Below, piece after piece: positions 1 to 8,000 of a stretch of 64,000 nt of DNA. Under the pieces are notes generated by a model, which saw only the letters and a program-made list of their open reading frames with translations, ran no database searches and had not been told where the DNA came from. The DNA lies in NCBI GenBank assembly GCA_020636315.1, contig JACJYA010000010.1, positions 248,001 through 312,000 on the forward strand, written 5' to 3'. Position numbers and translations under genes: made by a program. The DNA comes from Lewinellaceae bacterium (lineage in GTDB: Bacteria > Bacteroidota > Bacteroidia > Chitinophagales > Saprospiraceae). Numbering within the stretch: the first letter of the stretch is position 1; every line of letters starts with the position of its first letter.

Positions 1-299
1 GTCCTTTCAAAGATAGGAGCCGTTATGTTGCACAACGCATGGTGAACCACTCGGTCCCGGTAAGGCGCTGCGCTGATCATTCGTTCCTTGGGGTCATGGA
101 TCATAAAAGAGCGGTAAGGGCCGGGGCGGTAGCTTTTTTCCTGAAGTTCTCTCTGTAAAGCAAACAACTCCTCTTCCAGGCGCAGGTTGAAACGAGCTAC
201 ATTTGACTGGTTTTTCTTGCCCTTCTGAGCATTCTGCGCCGCCAGAAGCAGGTTGTTAAAAGCCGTTATCTGAGCGAAAAGATTGTTGTAGGTTTTCAT
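1..299 (-). CDS. DGR-type reverse transcriptase, N-terminal part (cut by window edge)
   Basis: The frame opens at an ATG (299-297) and runs off the left edge after about 99 codons. The visible protein begins MKTYNNLFAQITAFNNLLLA and contains YRSFMIHDPKERMISAAPYR followed by DRVVHHALCN and APIFER. This block (basic N-terminal helix, I-x-DPK-x-R-x-I-SAA-P-x-RDRVVHHAL) is typical of group II-intron-like and diversity-generating-retroelement (DGR) reverse transcriptases. The catalytic YxDD block would lie outside the window. In a DGR the enzyme copies a template RNA with adenine-specific errors and the product replaces the variable repeat of a target gene. The neighbouring Avd-like gene and the target with a mutated lectin-fold 3' end make the DGR reading much more likely than a group II intron or retron. 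The gene points away from avd, which is unusual. Confidence 0.85.
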   Translation of the reverse strand, partial: MKTYNNLFAQITAFNNLLLAAQNAQKGKKNQSNVARFNLRLEEELFALQRELQEKSYRPGPYRSFMIHDPKERMISAAPYRDRVVHHALCNITAPIFER

Positions 300-322
300 A
301 GTACAGGGGGTAAGTCTGAGCG

Positions 323-375
323 CAATAGAACACGAGCGAAGCGACTGATGGAATGAAATGGAATAAATTGCGCCC
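323..375 (+). repeat. Leader repeat copy A, upstream of avd
   Basis: This segment upstream of avd shares a 23-base identical block (328-350, gaacacgagcgaagcgactg then atg) and flanking similarity ending in aataaattg-cgccc with the opposite strand at 3833-3876. Copy A has about 9 extra bases (gaatgaaatg region). Both copies lie just upstream of a start codon, of avd here and of the TIR-STAND target there. Shared promoter or 5' UTR function is an inference. Confidence 0.6.
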
Positions 376-419
376 CGACATGGCCTCACATATTCAATCA
401 TCTAATAACATCGTTTAAA

Positions 420-758
420 ATGCCAAACCAAACCATCCTCTCCAAAACCTATGAGCTGCTGAAATACTGCACTCCATTGCTCGGCCAGCTTCCCCGTGGC
501 TACAAGTTCACCTATGGCGACCGTGTGCAGAACCTGCTGTTCACACTACTTGAAGTTTTGCTCGAAGCCTTCTACAGCCCGCCCCCGCAAAAACGGGCAA
601 TACTGCATAAAGCCAACCTCACCCTGGAAAAACTACGCTACCTCGTACGCCTCGGTTTCGACCTAAAACTGTTCAGCTCTGATGCCTACCAAAAACTGGC
701 CACTCACCTCAACGAGATCGGAAAAATGGTTGGCGGATGGCTCAAAAGCCTGGAATAA
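420..758 (+). CDS. avd: Avd-like DGR accessory protein (four-helix bundle)
   Basis: This small basic protein (112 residues) is predicted to be all-helical. It begins with TILSKTYELLKYCTPLLGQL and RGYKFTYGDRVQ, then has a helix rich in leucine (NLLFTLLEVLLEAFY), the segment KRAILHKANLTLEKLRYLVRLG, and a final helix ending in IGKMVGGWLKSLE. This is the layout of the Avd / 23S rRNA intervening-sequence-like four-helix-bundle family. Avd forms a barrel-shaped pentamer that binds the DGR reverse transcriptase and template RNA. The gene starts 120 bp from the reverse transcriptase start on the opposite strand and is convergent with the target gene, whose stop lies 45 bp past the avd stop. The start is the ATG at 420. 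The family call is strong because both partners are adjacent. Confidence 0.82.
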   Translation: MPNQTILSKTYELLKYCTPLLGQLPRGYKFTYGDRVQNLLFTLLEVLLEAFYSPPPQKRAILHKANLTLEKLRYLVRLGFDLKLFSSDAYQKLATHLNEIGKMVGGWLKSLE

Positions 759-803
759 AAAACCGAGGCGGCTACTCTGCCAAAAGGGTAAAAAATCCAA
801 GTC

Positions 804-3800
804 TTACAAACGCCGGGACACCCGAAACCCGATATAACTGTACTGATGGAACGGGAAGAGCCTGTTGCGATAAACCGAGCGGCAACCAAGAGCAAAGGTG
901 TACCAGGAGCCTCCGCGGACCGACCGATAAGAGCCCCTTTCCGGGCCTTTAGGATCATTTGAAGGGCTGCCTTGGTAATAATTTTCATCATACCAGTCCC
1001 AGCACCACTCGAACACATTTCCGCTCATATCGTACAAACCAAGTGCATTTTTTTCAAATTGCTTTACCGGAGTAGTGGCGCCAATGAAATCTTCCCTTTT
1101 TATCTTTTCCTGCGCCATCCATCCCTTCTGTACAGCGAAACTGTTTTGTACATGGCCGCAATCAAAATTCATTTGCCCAGGATCTGCCACATTCCGGCCA
1201 TTGCCGAAAACAGTTCGATTTTCTGCCCCCCCACCGGCGGCAAATTCCCATTCTGCTTCCGTAGGCAGCCGAAAACCATCCGCCTTCCAGTCTGTTATTT
1301 CAAACCAATTGACATTACGCCCATCCAATTCATTGGGGTCAGGGGGGATATCCTCTATATTGTAAACCAGGGATAAGCCCATTTGTCGGCTTAGCCAGTT
1401 GAGGTAAGCAATTGTTTCATACCAACTCACGTTAACCACCGGCTTATCTCCCCGCCCAAAGCCGGAATCCCGGGACAGGGGCCAGCCAGTGTGAAGGCAG
1501 TAAAGCCCATACTGCCAACAGGTGACAGGAGTTTCCGCCAGTTGGAAAGGAGCCAAGGTTACTTCGTGAGGTGGATTCTCCTGAGAGAACCACTCCAGTT
1601 CACTGCCCATCTCAAACGTTCCCCCCGGAACCTCCACCATACTCGGAAAAAACCGTTCGTGCATCTGCCGGTAGAATGGTTCGTCTTTTTTCTGCAACCA
1701 GGCTTCCATCTCCGGGAAGAGGTTGTCGGGCGGCAGTTTTTGAGCCAGGGCCTGTAGCTCCCGCCAGTCTCCGTGTTTACCTTCGGAAATATCGAGGATC
1801 AATTGCAGCGCTTCCTCCAGTTTGTTGGTGGACTGCAGGAATGCCAGAGGATAAAGCAGCTCCCGGGCTTTTTCCCGCACCTTTTCCGGGTAGAGGCCTT
1901 CGCGCTGCGCCAGCTGCAGGTTGGTCAGGGCATCTTCGTGGCTGAGGTTTTCGATGTTGTCCTGAGCGGTATTGAAAGCCAGTTTGAAGTTGTTCTCGCG
2001 CTGGGCCAGATAGTACTGGCGGTCGGCTTCGATCTTGGCCTTCAGCGCCTCCTCCATATCGGGCATGCCTTCCAGTCCGGCCTGAATGGTATCCACGTCC
2101 GATTCGCTAAAACGGACCCTGGGGCCACCTTTCAGGGCGGCCGGCCCTTTGGCTTCCAGAATGTACCAGGCGCGCTGGCCGGGGCGGGCACTTTCCTCGA
2201 AACGGCGCTGCACGGCCGGCGCCAGGGCGTCGTGGGCCAGGCGCCAGAAGTGTCGGTTATCTTCGGTGTAATGGCTGACCAGGTAGTTGTCTTCCAGTGC
2301 CCGGCACAGTCGGCGAAGCCGTTCTTTCGGGATGTGGCCGTAGCGCTGTATCAAGTCCGGCTCCGCCATCTTACCGGCGGTATTGTCTTTGGTGACCAGA
2401 GCGCGCAGCAGGCCGAGCGCCAGGCCGTTTTTTTCTTCATTTGGAAAGGATTTCCCCAGCGCCTCCATCCTGTCGTCGAGCAGGCCCAGCATGGAGGCGC
2501 GGCGGTGGCGGTTGTAGAGCTCTCTGGAGAATTGTGGCGGGCGGCCCTTTTTTACTTCATTCCACATCTGCAGCAGAATGTATTGCAAGAGAGGCGCCGC
2601 GTTGCCCCGGCTGTCAGGCCGGCTCATCAGGTCCTGAGCAATGATGGTGGGCAGGTTGTCTTCTCCTTCCGCCAGGCAAAGCCCCCGGTAGCAGTCTGAA
2701 AGCTCTTTGTCATTCAGTATGCCGGCGACAGCCTGCCGAACCTTTCTCTCATTCAGCACCGGCAGCAGGTGAGGCAGCGGGGTAATGCCATTATCCCGCA
2801 ACAGGTTATCCACCCTGCCGTGGTAATCCTCCCGGTAGCCCAGAATCACTCTGGCATGGGGGGAGGTATTCAGGTATTCCTGCAGGAGGAGAGGCAGGCC
2901 TTCCGCTTCCTCCGGTTCGCCATTGGTGTAAATTTCTTCCAACTGGTCAAGGATCAGCAGGGGTTGTTCGGGTTGCTCTTCTTTTATCCGCCGGATGTGT
3001 TTTTGGATAATGTCGGTGGCCGTGCCATCCCGGGTGCGGCGATAGTAGGCAGCCGCCCAGGGTTCGGGTAATCGCGGGAGGAAACCGGCATGCAGCAAAG
3101 AGGACTTGCCGGCCCCCGACTGCCCGTAGAAAAGGATTACCCGGCTGTAGCGGTTATCCAGTTTCTCGTAAAGTTTAAGGATATCCTCCTCCCGCCCGAA
3201 AAAGATGCGGGCGTCATCGGCGGTGAACCACTGCAACTCTTTATAGGGGCAGGTTGGGATGCCCCTGTCGAGGAGGATGGGCAGGTTTTCCAGCGGGTCG
3301 TACGGTTTGGGCAACTCAGCGGAAGCTTTTCTTCTATGCACTTTTTCCTCCAGGCGTTTAAGCAGAGGAGCCAGGTAGGTATCCCAGGCTTTGTCGTCTT
3401 TAAACCGCAAATGCTGGCAATCCAGCAACGATTTTATTCCATCCGGCAAAACTCCGCCGGGGGGCAACTCTGCCACTCCGAATAGGACGGGGATCACCAG
3501 ATCAGCATTTTCCAGGGCAGTTTTCACTTCCAGAAAGACCCAGTCCGTCGGGTCGTCGATCCGCCGGCCGCCCAGGTCCTGATCTACGCCCAGCCACTTG
3601 CTGCGCTCGCGCATTAACACCAGCACCACCTGCGCCTGCTCTACTTTCTCCTTCAGGCTCCTGGGCCATTTTTCTCCGGCTTTTAGCCTGGAATCGTGAA
3701 AAGCCGCCTCCCAACCGAAATGATGGTTGATGGATTCACAGAGGCGGCCGGCCTGTACCGAAGTGTCGTCGGTTCGGTAACTGATGAAAATGGGGTGGTG

Positions 3801-3815
3801 GTTTTGGTGTTTCAT
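804..3815 (-). CDS. TIR + STAND NTPase + FGE/C-type-lectin fold protein, DGR target
   Basis: This 1003-residue protein has three parts. Residues ~6-165 form a TIR domain (HPIFISYRTDD at the start; a Glu near 96 in DPTDWVFLEV sits where TIR NADases have their catalytic Glu). Residues ~190-480 are a STAND NTPase opening with PYKELQWFTADDARIFFGRE, Walker A GQSGAGKSS (231-239) and Walker B LLILDQLEE (286-294). After helical repeats, residues ~745-1003 are a formylglycine-generating-enzyme-like domain (MVEVPGGTFEMGSE, then LPTEAEWEFAAGG, MSGNVFEWCWD and SVRGGSW), a C-type-lectin fold. The two catalytic Cys of true FGE are not both present, so the domain probably binds a ligand. Its end is the DGR variable region. 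The likely role is a cytoplasmic sensor: the lectin fold recognises a ligand, the NTPase switches, and the TIR effector acts, possibly by NAD+ depletion. That role is inferred. Confidence 0.88.
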   Translation of the reverse strand: MKHQNHHPIFISYRTDDTSVQAGRLCESINHHFGWEAAFHDSRLKAGEKWPRSLKEKVEQAQVVLVLMRERSKWLGVDQDLGGRRIDDPTDWVFLEVKTALENADLVIPVLFGVAELPPGGVLPDGIKSLLDCQHLRFKDDKAWDTYLAPLLKRLEEKVHRRKASAELPKPYDPLENLPILLDRGIPTCPYKELQWFTADDARIFFGREEDILKLYEKLDNRYSRVILFYGQSGAGKSSLLHAGFLPRLPEPWAAAYYRRTRDGTATDIIQKHIRRIKEEQPEQPLLILDQLEEIYTNGEPEEAEGLPLLLQEYLNTSPHARVILGYREDYHGRVDNLLRDNGITPLPHLLPVLNERKVRQAVAGILNDKELSDCYRGLCLAEGEDNLPTIIAQDLMSRPDSRGNAAPLLQYILLQMWNEVKKGRPPQFSRELYNRHRRASMLGLLDDRMEALGKSFPNEEKNGLALGLLRALVTKDNTAGKMAEPDLIQRYGHIPKERLRRLCRALEDNYLVSHYTEDNRHFWRLAHDALAPAVQRRFEESARPGQRAWYILEAKGPAALKGGPRVRFSESDVDTIQAGLEGMPDMEEALKAKIEADRQYYLAQRENNFKLAFNTAQDNIENLSHEDALTNLQLAQREGLYPEKVREKARELLYPLAFLQSTNKLEEALQLILDISEGKHGDWRELQALAQKLPPDNLFPEMEAWLQKKDEPFYRQMHERFFPSMVEVPGGTFEMGSELEWFSQENPPHEVTLAPFQLAETPVTCWQYGLYCLHTGWPLSRDSGFGRGDKPVVNVSWYETIAYLNWLSRQMGLSLVYNIEDIPPDPNELDGRNVNWFEITDWKADGFRLPTEAEWEFAAGGGAENRTVFGNGRNVADPGQMNFDCGHVQNSFAVQKGWMAQEKIKREDFIGATTPVKQFEKNALGLYDMSGNVFEWCWDWYDENYYQGSPSNDPKGPERGSYRSVRGGSWYTFALGCRSVYRNRLFPFHQYSYIGFRVSRRL
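834..905 (-). repeat. DGR variable repeat (VR) core at the 3' end of the TIR-STAND-FGE gene
   Basis: After the invariant Trp codon (905-903) the gene reads TAC ACC TTT GCT CTT GGT, then conserved TGC CGC TCG, then GTT TAT, CGC AAC AGG, CTC TTC CCG, TTC CAT CAG and TAC AGT TAT before ATC GGG TTT. Fourteen codons at the expected variable positions (Y,T,F,L,G,V,Y,L,F,F,H,Y,S,Y) all end in C or T, as expected if AAC/AAT template codons were mutated at their adenines. The framework (GGSW, CRS, RNR, P, IGFR) is the usual frame of FGE-type DGR targets. The outer limits of the VR cannot be set without the template repeat. Confidence 0.78.
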
Positions 3816-3832
3816 ATTTGGTTTTTGACCTT

Positions 3833-3876
3833 GGGCGCCAATTTATTTCATCAGTCGCTTCGCTCGTGTTCCATTG
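3833..3876 (-). repeat. Leader repeat copy B, upstream of the TIR-STAND target
   Basis: On the minus strand this segment matches 323-375: the 23-base core is identical, followed by aataaattgg-cgccc. It ends about 18 bases before the ATG of the DGR target (3815). The two copies therefore form a ~3.5-kb-spaced inverted pair enclosing avd and the target. It may be a shared promoter/leader or a recombination-prone repeat. Confidence 0.6.
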
Positions 3877-3931
3877 GCCCGCAAGTTAAGCCCAAATGGG
3901 TATAAGAATCCTGCGCCCGAGCTACAAGAAT

Positions 3932-3960
3932 TCAGCGCCCAATAGGAAATTGGGCGCTGA
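3932..3960 (-). terminator. Perfect 12-bp hairpin after the C1 peptidase gene
   Basis: tcagcgcccaat (3932-3943) and attgggcgctga (3949-3960) pair perfectly around a 5-base loop, two bases after the stop codon of the peptidase gene (minus strand). There is no clear T-run, so it may slow or stop transcription without being a textbook intrinsic terminator. Confidence 0.5.
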
Positions 3961-3962
3961 AG

Positions 3963-5057
3963 CTACAACGACAGCTTCGCCGCAATATCCTTCGGGATGG
4001 CGTCTTTATGCACCATAATGCCGATGGTTTTCATGCGGAAGTAGGCATCCGACATGTACAAAAAGCCTTTGTACTGGCTCACCTCGCCCCAGGAGTTCTT
4101 GGTGAGGTAGTACTTCGTGCCGTTCTGGTCGGTAGCCAGGCCGGTAAGGTGCATCAGGTGGTCGTCGGTGGTGGCGTAGCTTTCGAACCCTTCCTGACGG
4201 AGTTTCTGAGTGACATTCAGTTCCTCAACCGGGTGATTGAATATGGCTTCCGAATTGGGGTCGGCCGGCATGATGGCCAGGCCTTTGCCGGCGCTGAAGC
4301 CCTTCTCTCCCACGTCTCCGTCCCAGGCGACGGTATAGCCGCTGGCCAGGGCGTTGTCAACGATGGCCTGCAGCTCATCCAGCGGCAGGTTGTAGTAGGT
4401 GCCGTTGGAATAGTTGTCCGGTATCTCCAGAATAAAGGTTTCGTAGAACGGATGGTGGCTGAAAGAGGTCAGCGTCACGTAATCATCGGGATTGATGCCC
4501 AGGCTTTCCGCAAAAGTTTCCGGCGTATAGTTCTTGCCCTTATAAGAAAACTCTTCCGGCACATCCCCCATGTAATTGTCGAGGATGCAATCTATGGCGC
4601 CCGGCCAGCGGTTGCTCAGCCGCTTGCGTTCCAGGATGCCGTCCAGCATACCTTTCATGGCCGCCTCCATTTCGCTGTGGTCGTAGTATTCATCGCCGGG
4701 GAGCAGGCCGGAATAAACCGATTCGGGCACTGCGCCCGCCATGCGAAAAGCGCGGATCACGTCGTGGCTGAGGCCGCCCTGGCTGAAGTTGGCCTTACCC
4801 TGGCGAAGGACATAATTGTAGGCCTTATCCATATAAATGGTGCGCACCATATACATCTCCGAAAGGTTCACTTCCGGCTTGCCCATGCGCATGAGTTCCG
4901 ACTCCAGAAAAGAAGCGGTCGAGAAGCTCCAGCAGGTTCCGGTGCGCTCCTGGTTCTTTACAGATGTACACTCGAGGTTGTATTTGGTAGTGAACTCATA
5001 TTGAGCAGACAGTTGAACGGCCAATGCCAGAAACAGGATCAGCAATATCTTTTTCAT
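3963..5057 (-). CDS. Secreted C1 (papain/bleomycin-hydrolase-like) cysteine peptidase
   Basis: The protein has 364 residues with a clear signal peptide (MKKILLILFLALAVQLSAQ). The mature part starts with NLECTSVKNQERTGTCWSFS, where the Gln and Cys form the oxyanion hole and nucleophile of C1 peptidases. The His (DDHLMHLTGLA) and the Asn of LTKNSWGE complete the triad. The order and the long insert between Cys and His are like the C1B aminopeptidase C / bleomycin hydrolase group, here exported, as is common in Bacteroidota. The ATG at 5057 fits the signal peptide. It is followed by a strong hairpin and stands alone between the DGR target and the giant PKD protein. Substrate unknown. Confidence 0.85.
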   Translation of the reverse strand: MKKILLILFLALAVQLSAQYEFTTKYNLECTSVKNQERTGTCWSFSTASFLESELMRMGKPEVNLSEMYMVRTIYMDKAYNYVLRQGKANFSQGGLSHDVIRAFRMAGAVPESVYSGLLPGDEYYDHSEMEAAMKGMLDGILERKRLSNRWPGAIDCILDNYMGDVPEEFSYKGKNYTPETFAESLGINPDDYVTLTSFSHHPFYETFILEIPDNYSNGTYYNLPLDELQAIVDNALASGYTVAWDGDVGEKGFSAGKGLAIMPADPNSEAIFNHPVEELNVTQKLRQEGFESYATTDDHLMHLTGLATDQNGTKYYLTKNSWGEVSQYKGFLYMSDAYFRMKTIGIMVHKDAIPKDIAAKLSL

Positions 5058-5086
5058 AATCGAATTTTTATTCAGTTGACAATTTT

Positions 5087-8000
5087 TTATCGGATGAGGG
5101 TGACATTCCCTTTCTTAAAATACGTCTCTCCATTGAAGCACCGAGCTTCCAGGTAGTACCCAAAGACGTCGGGCGACAATTCGCGGCCCTTGTAGGTGCC
5201 GTCCCAGCCGATAGCCTGGTCATCGGTTTCGAACACTTTCTCGCCCCAGCGGCCGTAAACCGCAAAATACAGTTCATCAATGGTATTTCCTTCTACAAAA
5301 AGCAGGTCATTGAGGTTGTCGCCGTTGGGAGTGAAGGCATTGGGAACGAAAATGAAGGGCTCCCGGCATTCAGAAACCACCACTACCCGAACTTCCACGG
5401 CATTGCGGCACCCTTCCTCATCGGTAACAGTTACGGTAAACACAGCAGTGCTGTCAATCCGGGCGGTTGGGTCGTAGATCGTGATGTTGCTGAGGCCGCT
5501 TCCGGGCTGCCAGAGGTAGGAATATCCGGGATCGAGGGTTGCTTCCAGTTGCACCTCTCCGGGGCCGAAAAGGGTATCCGGGTCAGCCGTAGCCGTAAGT
5601 GGAGGAAGCTGCGATGAAACAGACACCCGAATGGTTTCGGTAAGGGTGCACCCGAATTCATCGGCGATCTGCACTGAAAACATCTGGTTTTCCAGGGGGC
5701 TCACCAGGGCAATGGGGGTATTCCCGCCCTCAATAATGGCAGAAACCGGGCCCCAGGAATAGGTGAGCGGCTCCCCGGCCAGGTTGATCACTTCCAATTC
5801 CACAGAATCCCCCCGGCAGATGGCGGCCGATTCCGGTAAAAATACGAGTATCTGCCGGCTGCTCACCGCCACACTGTCCGTAACCCGGCAACCGAGGCTA
5901 TCGGTAAGCTGGACAAAATACAGGCTCGCAGCCCCGGGCTGTACCAAAACCTCCGGTGTAGTCGCAATGATATTGGAAAACCCTGGATTTGTTGCCCAGA
6001 CAAAGTCAATTGCCTGTTCGCTTTCGGCGTAGAGCAGGAAATCTGATTCACAGATCTGCGTATCCGCCGGCAACACATATTCGATCGGAGGAGGCACTTC
6101 CGCCCATATACTTCTTTCCAGCCGGCACAGCCCGGAAGCATCCGTTACGGTAACGGAGAACAACTGGCTGTTATTCATAGTGACAACCGGGTTAGGCTGA
6201 GCGGGGTCTTCAAAAAGCGAGTCCGGGGCCCACTGGTAGGACAGGCCGGGAACCGCCCCCGGGTTTAAGGCCGTGGGCTGGCCCGGGCAAATGATAAGGC
6301 TGTCCGGCAGGTTCAGCTGCAAAACTTCCACGGATACCGGAAGAACAACGGAATCCCGGCAGCCATCATCTGAAGTAATGGCTAACTGGACGCTCAGGTT
6401 CTCGGAGTTGTTCAGGGTCAGCTCCGGGTTCTGCTCGGAGGAGGTTCGCCCTCCGCCAAAATCCCACTCCCAGGAAACAATGGCGCTCTGGTTGTTGAGC
6501 GATTGATCGTAAAACTGAAGGGTTACGGAATCCGAACAGGCCGCCACTTCCCAGGTGAAGGCCGGGATAATAGAAGGTTCTTCCACAACCACTTCCTGAA
6601 CCAGCGTATCCTGGCAGGCGATAAAATTGCTGAGGGTTACCGTCACCGGATACGTGCCCGGGCCGGAATAGACATATCCTGCAGTACTCCCCTGGGCAGA
6701 AGCAGACGGGTTGAGGGGGTCTCCAAAATTCCAGTTGTAAAACGGAGCATTGACGCTGCTGCTCGAAAACTGTACGCCATACCCTCCGCACTGCTGGGCC
6801 GCAAGGAACTGGAGCTGGCTGGAAGTATCGATCAGGGTAAGGCTTGTGCTGTCCTCCAAGGTGCAACCATACTGGTTCTCAAGAGAAATATACAAGGGAT
6901 ATTGGCCCGGTTCCGTCAAACGGACAAAAGCCGTTGAAGAACTCTGGCCCGCCAGGATGATATTCGCCGGCGACCAGCTGAAACTCAAGGTATCGGCAGG
7001 GTCGAGGTTGATCACCGCAACCGCTCCGATATCTCCCGGGCAAATGGCTTGTTCTGAGGTAGTGAGAACATCTATTCCATTCCCCGTCACCTGCACGCTG
7101 TCAGTGGCGATACAGCCATAAATATCCCGCGCCAGGAAATAATAGGTGGCCGGCCCCATAGGTTGCACCAGGACTGAGCTCGAACTGGAAAGGGAAGTAT
7201 TGAACCCGGGGTCGCTGGCCCAGAGAAAAGAGGCGCCGGTATTGCTTTGTCCCTCCAGAAGGAAATCCGGGGTGCAAATGGCGGTATCCGGCGGAGCCTC
7301 TGCCGTCACCGGTTCCGGAACAACCACGGTGGCTGTTCGTTCGATCTGACAGAAGCCGCTGCCATCAGAGATCGTTACGTGATAGGTTGTCGTCTGTTGA
7401 GGCTGGACTACAGGATTAGGCTGGGAGGGCTCATTGATGCCCTCGGCCGGCGCCCAGGCGTAGGTATAGGCCGGGTTGAAATCGGGGTTCAGGGGGACTG
7501 ATTCTCCAAAACAGATGGCCAGCGTATCGGCCGCCAGTTCTTCTTCGACCAGCGTGCCGGTAAAGGATTGCTCCAAAGACTGCTCACACCCATTGGCCGC
7601 AACAACCGTAAGCCGGATGGTGTAATCTCCACTTTCCGTAAGCACAAAGGTGGGGTTTCGCTCCATCGAAGTGGCTCCACCCGGCATGAGGGACCATTGC
7701 CATTCCAGCAGCTCAGAAACGGAATCCTGGCTCGAATCCGTCACCTGAACCACCAGGGAATCCGTACAGGAAACGAACTCGTAATCAAAATCCACAGAAA
7801 TGGAATTATCCTGCAGATAGACCTGCTGGAAGGCGGTATCTTCACAAACCTCACCGGGTTCGGCGATCAGCATCACGGTATAGAGGCCGGTATCGGAGAA
7901 GGTATGCAGCGCATTGATGCTGGTTGCCATCGCCCCGGGATCTCCCGGGTCATTGAACAACCAGATAAAATCATTGGCCCCCTGGCTTTCGTTATGGAAA

